From Castanea sativa (lineage: Eukaryota; Streptophyta; Magnoliopsida; Fagales; Fagaceae): a stretch of DNA of 64,000 nucleotides. This document shows, one piece after another, positions 1-9,739 of the stretch. A program made the position numbers and the translations under genes. Positions within the stretch are counted from its first letter, which is position 1, and every line of letters begins with the position of its first letter. The notes under the pieces were generated by a model. The model did no database searches. It was not told the origin of the DNA and was given only the letters and a program-made list of their open reading frames with translations. The stretch spans positions 32,833,001 to 32,897,000 of the forward strand of contig NC_134013.1 in assembly GCF_040712315.1 (NCBI RefSeq). The letters are read 5' to 3'.

Positions 1-1261
1 GTTCCTTGTGTTTCTTGGCATCCTCTTTGAACTATCTTAATCCAACTCTGGCTTTGCTACACGTCCCGAGGATCTCGAGCTCCTGGCAGTCCTCACCTAT
101 CCCGGCCCAGTTCTCACCACTAGGGTCCCTAGCGATTTTCTGACCTTGATGGGGTGGGCTTTTCTTCTTCCCTTCGTTTCATGGGTTCTAAAGCTCATCC
201 ATTCGCGGGTTTGGGTTCCTCTTTAAAACCTTAATGGATTTTTGGGCCTATCATCCTTTTCATTTATTGCGAGCTCAAGTGTTTTTTATAGAGTTCAATC
301 TTTTGTGCCATTTTTGGCCTTGGTGCAATTTCATGACTTTTTAGACCTCAACAATGTTTAATTAAGTTTCATGTGTTTACTTTATGTCTTTTCATTTTCC
401 TTTTACTATTGTAAGTAACCAAACAAAATGTCAAGGGTTTTCAAGATCAAAAAAACTTAAAATCTGAATAATAGTGAAGGAGGAGAATCTAGCCAGATTT
501 TGATAATTATCATACCAAAATTCTTTCAAATTTTCTGGATTTCGACATGAGAGAGAGATTCAAGCTCAGGATTGAGGATTTTCAATTATGAAGTTTAATA
601 ATGAAAATCCTCATAGTAAACAATGTAATTTAGAAAGGCATGTGTGATTTGGTGAATTTATTCACTCACAAGACAAATAAAACTCCATCACCAGCTTAAC
701 CCCCCTACCTCTCTACATTTTCTCCACCAAATCTCATGAGTAAACATTTCAAGATGTGTGTGCAAATCTTCAATCTCTAAACGAAACCTATATGCCCCAA
801 ATACTCATTCACTTTTTTTTATTTCTTATTTTTGACTTTTTCTGCTATTTCTATAAAAGGGTTTTCTGGGTAGTGTTTGTCTTCGTTATCAGAGAATAGG
901 CTATTATCAATTTTGCTAAGAGACAGAAAGACGCTAATGGGTAAGAAGAGAAAGTGAGTTATAATGGTGATGTTCAATAAGGAAAGTGACATGAGTGGGT
1001 ATTATTGTTTTCCATGTGTGCCAATAAAGGCAAGCTATGTGTCCATAATTTTATTAAACAAAATGGTTTGGTTTAAGATAAATACCATAAATACCATGTC
1101 AGCATTTCGTTATGCCATGTGGGATATAATTAACAGACATATATGGAAGGATGTAAAGTAGAATGTTTTGCAAAGTTTAGGGATGAAGAACAAACTTTTG
1201 AAAGTTTAGGAAAAAAAACAAACTTTTGTGAAAATTTAGGGATGAAAATGATATTTTACCC
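1..1261. mobile_element. Right part of a MULE-like TIR element (copy 1)
   Basis: From about 360 to 1261 this matches the interior and right end of the element at 19893-21917. Its right terminal repeat carries repeated 'AAAGTTTAGGGATGAAAA' blocks and ends TTTTACCC at 1261, followed by AAAAAATAA as in the other copy. The left end lies outside the window. Bases 1-360 are more GC-rich and have no counterpart in the other copy, so they may be captured host sequence or the other copy may be deleted. No intact ORF; the short reading frame at 964-1161 lies in the terminal repeat and is not a gene. Confidence 0.6.
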
Positions 1262-1870
1262 AAAAAATAATTTGTGTTGGTTTGGTAATATGCTCAAGTT
1301 TATAAGGTTATAAATTTGTTATTATTTGTTTTGGCTTGGTGCTTTTCTTAGGTTTCATTAGTGTTTCAACCCAACACAAATAATATTATAAAAATATGTT
1401 GTTATTTGTTTTGGTAATCTTATAAATTTGTTGTTCCAATGACCAATATTTTGTTTATTATAAAAAACTCTAACTTGTAGGTCCAACCCGATTCTCGTGG
1501 GTTGGGTTGAATCCCTGTGATGGGTTGAGTTTGATTGAGTTTATTTGAACTCAATCATGGTAGGTTGGAATAAAAAATCCCCTCAACTCAACCTATTCAC
1601 ACCCATATCTTATCCATGGGTATCTATTATAATTGTGTTTTTATATGAAACTATTTAATATATAATTATTGTAATTATTATAATTGTATTTGTATATGAA
1701 ACTATCTATTTTATTCTTTAATGAAAATATGATATGTTAAGTTTTTAGTTGAGTGTTTAAATATAAAAAATAATATAAAATCAATTAAAAAATTACATAT
1801 TAGAATATTGATGTGTAAAATCGTGAGGTCTCAAAACTTTAAGTGACAAAATATCATGAAGTCATCCAAA

Positions 1871-1912
<42 letters not shown>

Positions 1913-2058
1913 GATATGTTAAAATTCTAATAGAGTGCTTAAATATGGAATAGATGTTAATCAAAAGTGAGGCCTCACGTGACAAAATATTATGCAGACA
2001 ACCTTTTTATATATTATATAGTATACTAGACATCAAGATTATTTTTCTCTATTATTAT
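1262..2058. other. DEFL-unit flank, no gene
   Basis: AT-rich sequence that aligns by eye with 21918-22660 and in part with 17820-18240 and 27420-27690, including a recurring 'CAACCCGAT..CGTGGGTTGG' block. It is upstream spacer of the duplicated DEFL unit. It holds a (GT)n tract but no coding sequence. Confidence 0.6.
1873..1909. repeat. (TG)n microsatellite
   Basis: About 18 uninterrupted TG units. The same site in the paralogous unit (near 22506) has a much shorter GT run, so the tract has expanded since duplication. Confidence 0.9.
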
Positions 2059-3053
2059 TGTTAGGACATATGTGACTCATGTTAGGAACATATTTCATCA
2101 TGTATTGGCTAATCCTTTGACAAAACGCACTTTACTTGTAATGTGTTTAATACTTTAAGGAATAAGGTTTCAAGTTCAAGTGTTAAAGCCATGCAAGTCT
2201 GTCCAAGAATCAAGTGATGAAGTGCTGGATTTTAAATCTCGATAGCTAGCTTGACAGCTAGTATCTATCAAGATTTAAAAATTTGTCTAAGCCCGAAGCT
2301 CGACAGCTGCTCGACAGATAGGGTATCTATCGAGAATTATGAAAATCAAATTTTCAGTTATGATTTCATTCCAGTCCGTGAGCATGTGTTTAGGCCTTCT
2401 TTTCTCACAAACCTAAACATATATAAGGATTATTTTAAGAGTCATCATAGGTGGCACAGTTGCAAAAGTGTGAAGCAAAGTGTTGTTCATTCAAATTGTG
2501 ACAGAAAACCTAGTTTGCTCTAGTTTATCTTGAAGAAGCTGCTGTATTTGTACACCATAGGGTTTTGTGACTAAGCAACTTCGTAATCTTCATCATGTGA
2601 TGAACTGAAGAACTTTGCAGCCAATATCGTTCTTAAGTTGGTGATTAAGTTGCGTCCTGGGATTCGCGCATCTATTTGTTAGTCACGTACTGGGAGCCGT
2701 GCATTAAATGGAGAGATTGTCACTACATAACAAGTCCAATTAGGTATTAAGGTAAGGGTTCAACTGTAGGTTGGTATAAGGTACTGAGATTCCTTTACTT
2801 GTAACCGCTTGTTATGATAATAGTGAATTCTCAGGAATGTTGACCTTTAAATCAGCCGGTGGGGTTTTTGCCTTGGAAGTTTTCTGCATTCAAAAACAAA
2901 TCACCTTGTCAACTTTATTTGCCGTTGTATTTTATTTAGTTGGTAATTTGTTTGTGCTGCCACGTACATTGCATGTTAATTTGATTAATTAATAAACACT
3001 CTTAATTAATCAATTAATTCATCACAAGGGGTCAATATATTCTTGGCCTATTA
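2059..3053 (+). mobile_element. Solo LTR with 5-bp TSD
   Basis: Begins TGTTAGGACATATG and ends GGCCTATTA (CCTATCA in its relative). Flanked by ATTAT at 2054-2058 and 3054-3058. The paralogous unit near 22830 lacks it and reads straight through, giving an empty site. An inverted relative with its own TSD lies at 43959-44951. About 995 bp with no ORF of note; the short reading frame at 2251-2523 lies inside the LTR. The lack of internal retrotransposon sequence suggests a solo LTR left by LTR-LTR recombination; probably copia-type, but the superfamily is not proven. Confidence 0.8.
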
Positions 3054-3077
3054 ATTATTTTTTGTCTAAATATGAAA

Positions 3078-3259
3078 AGGACAAAACCTAGGTACAGTAC
3101 CTTAGGTACTGTTCCTTAGCTTCCCTTTTTAAGATTCAGTCATGTGGCTATATAACTAAAAAAAATGCACTTCCATCCTGTGTTAAAAAATCCACATAGC
3201 AAAATTTTAAGAGGAAAATTTAAGGAATAACACTTAAGTACTGTACATAAGTCTTGCCC
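3078..3259. mobile_element. Small MITE with 8-bp TSD
   Basis: 182-bp insertion absent from the paralogous site near 22867. Flanks are ATATGAAA at 3070-3077 and 3260-3267. The ends are imperfect inverted repeats sharing GTACAGTAC (start AGGACAAAACCTAGGTACAG; end, reverse-complemented, GGGCAAGACTTATGTACAG). The 8-bp TSD would fit hAT-type mobilisation. Confidence 0.65.
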
Positions 3260-3267
3260 ATATGAAA

Positions 3268-4134
3268 ATTTATAATTAAAGTAGTTATTAAAGTCAATTA
3301 TTATGATTATTTTTTTTAAGAAAAATTTATTATGATTATGTTTGTATATGGAAAAAAAATCATATTATTAGGCATTTATTATGACTTTGTTTATATATGA
3401 AACAATATATTAGGGCATTAAAATATAAGATAATGTGTCAAGATTCTAATGGAGAGTTAAAGTACAAAATTAAATTTAAATTCAATAAAAATATGTATTA
3501 GAATCAATGTCTGAATTTGGTAAAATAATGTATAAAACTCATATTTTACACCATCCAATAAGAGATTGTGACATTAACTTTTTACCTAAAACTGAATTCT
3601 TCCTGTCATACCTAATAACGTCTTAATAAACTTCCAATTTAGATATATTTTCAAATGGATATTAGAATTGATTGGGTGTGGTTGTGCTTATTATTTAATA
3701 TGTGATAAGATAATGTAGCATGTTTGGATTGGAGGGTGTAAAATTTAAGTTTTTATACCATATCCTTAAAGGCTTTAATGTGTACTAGCAAGATATGTTT
3801 TCCAACCTTAATCCATTGCACATTAAGAAATCAATAAATTTATAACTTTTTTTTAGCTTCAAGAATTTGGCATGGCCACTAACGAGATTACTTGACTAAG
3901 TTAGCTTAATTTAATTTGTAACATAAATTACTTGACTAATCTAATTTTCAAGATTTTTGCCCCAAAATCCCAAATAGATCAACTAATTATTTTGCGATTG
4001 GGATAATCTAGCAAGATATATATATATATTTTTTTTCTTTTTTTTCTTTTTTTTCTCTTAACTTTTGGTTGCCTCAATATAGTATTTTAATTATTAGAAA
4101 TTTGGATTCATTTGCCATATTAGTTTAAGTGAAA
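3268..4134. other. DEFL-unit upstream spacer
   Basis: AT-rich sequence collinear with 22868-23560 of the paralogous unit. No open reading frame beyond chance and no recognised element. Confidence 0.5.
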
Positions 4135-4208
4135 ATGACTAACCAGTCCACCAAGATATTAATTAAATTATTTAACTTATTTCTACTTGATCTCCTTGTA
4201 TTCAATTA
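4135..4208 (+). pseudogene. Decayed DEFL signal-peptide exon
   Basis: Starts ATG ACT AAC CAG TCC ACC, like the intact exon at 4499, but has an internal AT-rich insertion and ends in an in-frame TAA where the donor should be. It lies upstream of the promoter of copy 1, so it is a relic of an older neighbouring exon. Confidence 0.5.
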
Positions 4209-4306
4209 AGGAGAATTTACTCTTCCATTAATAAAGTTTCAATAAATATACTAGATTTTTGCAATAAATTGCAAATAGATCTTCTACTTATTTTGCGGAT
4301 GGTATA

Positions 4307-4402
4307 ATCTAGCAAGATAAGTTTTTGTTTTAAATTTTTAGAATTATCTAGCAAGATAAGTTGAATACAAGTTATCCTCTTTACTTTTGGCACTCTATAA
4401 GT
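4307..4402 (+). promoter_or_regulatory. DEFL copy 1 promoter: paired motif and TATA box
   Basis: ATCTAGCAAGATAAG occurs at 4307-4321 and again at 4346-4360. TATAAGT follows at 4396-4402, about 97 bp before the ATG. The same motif-motif-TATA layout recurs at 8330, 11726, 23660 and 26204. The GATAA core resembles GATA or I-box elements; the binding factor is unknown. Confidence 0.6.
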
Positions 4403-4498
4403 ACCAGCAAAGTACTCGTGGTCCTCTCAAAATACAAGGCAATATTATTTTAAGTATTCGAATTTTGGATACATTTGCCATATTGGTTTCAGTAGAAA

Positions 4499-7104
4499 AT
4501 GACTAACCACTCCACCGCCTTATTCTTTCTACTTGTTCTCCTAGTATGCAACTCGGGTAAATTCTTTTCCATATTAATAAATAGTAATTTAAGGGTTATT
4601 AAAAATAAATAAATAATAATAAAAAAACTCACACACACAAGGGTAGAAGGAAGAGAATTTTTGAAATGCTTACAATACGGTATTATTTAATTTATTTTAA
4701 GTATTAGAAATTTTTTTATGGGATGTATTAGAAATTTGTAATACTTTTGCGACACATTATTTTAACATCGCCTGTCTTTTAATTTCTTTTTCTTTTTCTT
4801 GGTTTCTTAATTTTTTTTTTCTTTTTCTTGAGAAGACCCTACTAGTTCTCTTCTTATTAAACTCTAGTAAAAAATATTTTTCCAATATGAATTAGATTTT
4901 TATAAAAATTTTATAATAAAATAGAATTGTTTGTTTGTCGTCCCTATTAGTCCAGATAGAAGGTTCTTTGAAAGAACCAATCAAAGAATTTCATTATACC
5001 CCTTTTGAGATGAGTTCGTTTTCTACTTCGTTCGGTATTTCTCGAAACACTGATAGAGAATTTCTTATATTATTAAAACTAATAAGTAAAACTATTATAA
5101 AAGAAACTCTTAAATAATTATAAAAAATAAAAGGCGAAAATGCACTTTTGGTCCCTACATTTTGGGTCAATTCTCATTTTGGTCCCAAAATTGATTTCGT
5201 TACTAATGTCATCCCTAAAAAAAGAAAATCGTTTTTAAAATGGGCCTTGCCATCAGCCAACCATCAGAAAAATCCTACGTGTTTAACGGAATGCCCTGCT
5301 TGCTGACATGGCACTGACGTGGCTATTAAAGTATTATTAAAAAAGATTATTTGGCATTTTTAAATGCCATGTCAGCATTTTTAAATGCCATGTTAGCATT
5401 TTAATTTTTTTAAACAAAGCCACGTCAGAAAATTTATATAAAAAAAGAAATTAATTTTTTTTTTTTAAAAACCTTAAATGTAATTTAATTAAAAAAACAA
5501 CTTGTTTCTCAAAAAATAAAAAACAACTTGATGTTCTTCGTGTTCTTCCCCATCAAACCCAGGAAGAACTCAAACCCAGATTACAAGAAAACAAACCCAG
5601 TAACCAATAACTCAAACCCAGATCACAACAACACAAACGAAAAAAAAAACCAGAGATCAAACACAAACACAGACCCAAATCACAAATAGAGATCAAACAC
5701 AGACCTAGACCATAACAACACAAACGAAAAAGAAAAAGAAAAAGAAAAAAGAAACAAACAGAGATCAAACAACAAACACAGACCCAGATTGGCGAATGCT
5801 ATGCTTCTTACCCCAACTTCCCATCCGAAGGATTTCTAGCTGACGATGATGTGGCCATCGACCACACCTTTGCATCACCAAAGATCTACAGATTCAACGA
5901 TCCAAACCCTGGCTACTCCCAATCTCCGTTCAACCCGATCCACGTGGATAATGGAAATGGGAACGAGAACGGTTACGGTGGTAACCGTGGGACCAAGGGA
6001 TCATTGAGATCGAGCTCCGATGCGGCGGTGCGTGAGTTCAAGTTTGTGCTCCACGATGCTCTCGAATCTTCTGGAATCCACACCTCCCTTTGCCAGAGTA
6101 AAAAAATTTCCAAAACCTTTTTTCTTTAAATTCGATTTTTTTTTTTTTTTGGGTTGGGTAACTTTGGTTCGTGGGGTTGGGATTGGAGTTTGGTGTAGAT
6201 GATTATGATAAAAAATTTTAAAACTGAGAATTGAGAAATTAAAATTTCAGTTTAAATCAAATTTGTATTTTCAATTTAAATTAAAATTAAGAAATTAAAA
6301 GTTTGTTTTTTAATTAGATTTAAGGTTTAAAAATTTTAAATACATGTGGCTTTTTTATTAATTTTAATGCTGCCATGGCATTTAAAAATGCCAAATAATC
6401 TTTTTTAATAATATTTTAATGGCCACGTTAGCGTCATGTCAGCAAGCAGGGTATTCCGTTAAACACGTAAGATTTTTCCGTTAGTTGGCTGACGGCAAAG
6501 ACCATTTTAAAAACGATTTTCTTTTTTTAGGGATGACATTAGTAACAAAATCAATTTTAGGACCAAAATAGAAATTGACCCAAAATGTAGGGACCAAAAG
6601 TGCATTTTCGCCAAAATAAAATACTTGGACATCTCTTAGTTTAGTAATGGCAAATGCCAACTTAGAAGATATCAAAGTTGACATTTTACCCCCAAATATA
6701 TATATATATATATATTTCTGGAAAGGTTGGTTCTTGGACTTTAATCAATAATAAGTCTTTTTTGGTGGAAAACACTTGCCATCACGTTAAACCTCGACCC
6801 TAAATTGTGTTACACATTTAAAAATAATAGTATTATGATGAATATTTTATGCAAAATTGAAAGGTCCAAAATGGTTTATATATGTAATGATAATGTGGGC
6901 TGTGATGTTGTGTCAGGTACCCTGCTTCTTACGGAGAGCGCTAGTCCTTTATGTACTGCTGGTTTGGGTAGATGTACCACCAATGCAGGTTGTGGTCAAG
7001 CCTGCAGGTACAATCATTACTATGGTCAAGCAGCTTGCGTCTTTATTGGAGGTGCAAATGTGTGTGAATGTTATTACAAATGTCCTCCAGCTAAATCCCC
7101 CTGA
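4499..7104 (+). CDS. Defensin-like (DEFL) secreted cysteine-rich peptide, copy 1
   Basis: Two-exon model. Exon 1 (4499-4556) encodes a hydrophobic signal peptide beginning MTNHSTALFFLLVLL and ends in phase 1 at a GTAAAT donor. Exon 2 (6917-7104) follows the acceptor TGTGTCAG and restores the frame as a Gly codon. The predicted protein has 81 residues. After the signal, cysteines at 32, 39, 45, 49, 60, 69, 71 and 75 give C-x6-C-x5-C-x3-C-x10-C-x8-C-x-C-x3-C, the spacing of plant CS-alpha-beta defensin-like peptides. Such peptides are secreted and act in defence or cell signalling; the role here is unknown. The intron carries a 1.5-kb MULE (5133-6612). The TGA stop separates domain 1 from an in-frame second cysteine-rich domain. 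This is the only copy with donor, acceptor phase and domain 1 all preserved, though the acceptor's pyrimidine tract is weak. Exon 2 also has an upstream in-frame ATG at 6805, which would give a non-secreted product and is less likely. Confidence 0.6.
4764..4873 (+). pseudogene. Decayed second-type DEFL signal exon
   Basis: Corresponds in position to the intact second-type exons at 12150 and 26578. It keeps 'CGCCTGTCTTTTAATTTCT' and 'GTTCTC..TTAAACTCTAGTAA', but a T-rich expansion interrupts it and the start codon is gone. Confidence 0.45.
5133..6612. mobile_element. Pack-MULE-like element with long TIRs and 9-bp TSD
   Basis: Both ends are GGCGAAAATGCACTTTTGG in inverted orientation, with terminal repeats of roughly 250 bp (5133-5390 and about 6360-6612). 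The flanks AAAATAAAA at 5124-5132 and 6613-6621 form a 9-bp TSD. The paralogous unit has the empty site at about 24440-24452. Long TIRs and a 9-bp TSD are the mark of Mutator-like elements. No transposase is present; the interior is markedly more GC-rich and looks like captured gene sequence, so the element is non-autonomous. It sits in the intron of DEFL copy 1. Confidence 0.85.
5796..6115 (+). pseudogene. Captured host-gene fragment inside the MULE (possible clathrin light chain)
   Basis: An open stretch of higher GC, unlike the surrounding DNA. It encodes an acidic, Gly/Asn/Pro-rich segment including VAIDHTFASP, NDPNPGYSQSPF and NGNGNENGYGG. This resembles the disordered N-terminal region of plant clathrin light chains, an identification from memory and uncertain. 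From about residue GTKGS onward the sequence (REFKFVLHDALESSGIHTS) does not fit that protein and may come from a second captured exon, with a possible donor at its end. There is no start in a normal context, so it is a fragment, not a functional gene. Confidence 0.5.
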
Positions 7105-7278
7105 AAATTATGTATTAATGGTTTAGGAATAAGTGACAATAGTTGCAATGCCAAGTGTGTTATTAAACATCCAAATGGTCATGGAAGCTGTGATGGCTTT
7201 TCTCTGAGGTTGTGTTTTGTTAGGCGTATTCATATCAGCCATGTATTAATCTATAGAAAGTCTATGCAATTAGAATAA
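7105..7278 (+). pseudogene. In-frame second DEFL domain beyond the TGA of copy 1
   Basis: Directly after the TGA at 7102-7104 the same frame stays open for 57 codons to TAA at 7276-7278. It begins K-L-C and keeps cysteines in NSCNAKC, GSC and RLC, a second CS-alpha-beta-like domain lacking part of its C-terminal cysteine set. The same 57-codon extension is at 24924-25097. The copies differ here by six amino-acid changes and one silent change, which looks like drift rather than selection. Untranslated unless the stop is read through. A likely AATAAA polyadenylation signal follows at its end. Confidence 0.6.
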
Positions 7279-8171
7279 AAGAATTAAAAAAAATAAATAA
7301 ATAAAAAACCAATGCTTTAGCCAAGCTGGATTTCACCTTTTCTCCAAGATTGTATTCCAACTGTTATCTTAATTTTAGGAGAAACTTTAAATAGGTAAGG
7401 TTAGTGGGTGAAAAAAATAATAAATAGAGGAAGAAGAAGAGGCGCCGTGCTATTTAGTAGGGTTGATACTGTATTTTACCATTTCTCAACAAAAAAAAAA
7501 CTGTATTTTATCTACCTAATTTCGGGTTCCAAAATCCCATTTTTTACACAGAAAATTACAAAACGACCATTTTGATCCCATGATTTAGGGAATGCTGAAA
7601 ATGTTGGAATTTATCCCGATTAGATATTAGATTTACTCACTTTTCATGTGTGAGGTAAAAATGACCAAAATGCCCTTGTTGACCAATCTTTAACCCAGAT
7701 TGATTGTAGTTAAACTAAGTAAAAAAAAAAAATTAATGCAATCGCTAAAATTTTCACATTTTTTTGTCTAATTGAATATTTCCAAACACTTTTTTAGAAG
7801 TTTGACCAAGTTTGAACACAGTCAACCTGTATTTTTGTGGTCCCAAAAACTTATGTGGCACAATATTATATTGTCAAAGAAAAGTCAAATATCTACAATT
7901 TATATATATCAAAGTTGATAAAATATTTAAAATCATATTGAACAGTTACAACTAATCTTATTTTTTATTCAAAATTAATTTACTAAACGTTTATGCTCCC
8001 ATGTAATATTTCTTACCTAAATCCATTGCACCTCATGAAATTAATGAATTTTACTAATTTAATTTGAACCATAAATTACTTGATTAATCCAAAATTTGTT
8101 GATGATAAAATTTCTACAATTTTGCAGTTCTTAGAAATTTCGATACAATTGCCACATTGGTTCAAGTGAAA
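7279..8171. other. DEFL-unit downstream spacer
   Basis: AT-rich sequence closely collinear with 25098-26006 and partly with 15840-16030 plus 16689-17000. It contains the 3' flank of the peptide gene and no coding sequence. Confidence 0.55.
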
Positions 8172-8226
8172 ATGACCAACTAGTGCGCTGCCTTATTTCT
8201 ACTCATTCTCCTTATATTTAACTCAA
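8172..8226 (+). pseudogene. Third-type DEFL signal exon with in-frame TAG
   Basis: ATG ACC AAC TAG, then codons for a hydrophobic stretch ALFLLILLIF and a GTGAATTC donor-like end. Relatives at 10790 (ATG lost) and 26007 carry the same TAG, so the nonsense change predates duplication of the block. Confidence 0.55.
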
Positions 8227-8329
8227 GTGAATTCATTCTCCCATTAATAAAGTTTCAATAAATGTACTAGATTTTTGCCTTAAACTTAAAATCCCAAATA
8301 AATTAATTACTTATTTTGCGGTCGAGATA

Positions 8330-8425
8330 ATCTAGCAAGATAAGTTTTTGTTTTCTATTTTTTGGATAATCTAGCAATATAAGTTCAATACAAGTTATCT
8401 TCTTTACTTTTGGCACTCTATAAAT
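8330..8425 (+). promoter_or_regulatory. Orphan DEFL-type promoter
   Basis: ATCTAGCAAGATAAG at 8330-8344, a diverged second copy (ATCTAGCAATATAAG) about 38 bp on, and TATAAAT at 8419-8425. No signal exon follows; the unit breaks off near 8440 into unrelated sequence. Confidence 0.5.
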
Positions 8426-8440
8426 ACCAGCAAAGTATTC

Positions 8441-9640
8441 TTGGTGAGTATACATTAATACAAGTATTCCTTGTGATGACCAAATCACATTATACTTGTA
8501 CATGTATCAAAAGTAGCAAAGAATTTACGTGTTGTGTGTGAAAACATAGCAAGAGTGCATAAACGTCTCATATTATGACAATTTGAGACATGAGAAAATC
8601 AATATCACTCACACATCAATATCTCATGGAAAGCAACATCACTCATATTTGACTAAAAATTAAAAAAACATTACATGGGGAAAATCATTTAAGTGCATGA
8701 TAAAGGGGATAAACTTAACCAATTTATGCACACAGCTGGACATATTCTCTCTCCCTCTAGTTGCACCCATTTTTCCCCTTCAATCATGAAGTCACCATGA
8801 AAGGACTCACAATATCATACCGCACCACTAAACTCATTTCATCATGCTGCTGAAATGTTGTAAGTCCACTGCTGTTATACGGATGGAGCCACAAACTATG
8901 AAAATAAGTCGTTATATTTTTACCTTCAAACTTATATTATTAAGTATATTTTATTCATTATCACTATACCACTCAACTAATGCTATTATACCGCTAGAAT
9001 GTCATCAGCTCACTAATGCTATACAGTTGGAGCCACAAATCATATAAAGAATAAAGTGATGCTATACGGCTGAAGTTAGGAACACACAAGAGAAGTCAAT
9101 ATTTGTCTATCTTCAAGATTATATTATTAAGTACATGTTAATTCATTGTTATTGTACCGCTAGGTGCAAGTTACTATCATCTCACTATTTAATAAAACAT
9201 GATCTCACTAATACTTCATTAATGAACATATATATTAAAAAATTGATCTACCATCGCTGGACATATTATTCAAACATAAACAACCGATGGACACATATTA
9301 TTTGGACGTAAACCACCGCTGGACATATATCATTTGGACATGAACCACCGTTGGACATATATTATTTGGACACGAACCATGGCTATATAAACTATTTGAT
9401 GTACATAGACCATTGCTTGGCATACCTTATTATATTGAACATGAACCATGAGCCGCTGCTGGATATGAACTATTTTGTACTCATCTCATTACTGGATTAC
9501 TTTCTAATATTGGACATCACTTGATATACATAATAATAACGTTCAACTCACCATTTAATCAGATCTATCCAATTAAATATATATTATTTATTTATTTCAA
9601 CAATTATCATGATTCTAAGATTTTGGGTTTTATCTATTTT
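8441..9640. other. Non-coding insertion with diffuse repeats
   Basis: Sequence foreign to the DEFL unit, separating the broken unit at 8.4 kb from its continuation at 10.73 kb. It holds diverged repeats of 'GCTATACGG.TGGAGCCACAAA' around 8870-9070 and the minisatellite below. Together with the adjacent copia gag fragment it may be one degraded retroelement. No gene seen. Confidence 0.45.
9248..9420. repeat. Degenerate ~33-bp tandem repeat
   Basis: Four to five diverged units of the form CCACCGCTGGACATATATTATTTGGACA followed by a short variable tail, beginning near 9250. Minisatellite-like and non-coding. Confidence 0.7.
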
Positions 9641-9739
9641 GTAGGCTTAAAATGCACCAGAAGCCATTGGTCTAGGATGCCCAATGTTGAATTCCAAATT
9701 GGACTCCCTATAACAAATCCGGGTCTAGCAAACACGTGG

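Noticed and set aside
5553..5768. Minus-strand frame of repeated LGLCL/CCCGLG type
   Set aside because: Translation of a low-complexity ACAAACCCAGA/AACAAAC-rich tract inside the MULE, not a protein.
6857..7126. Long open frame overlapping DEFL copy 1 in another frame (also at 24676-24945)
   Set aside because: It is the shifted frame of the cysteine-rich exon. It lacks the cysteine pattern and signal, and appears only because the two copies are similar.
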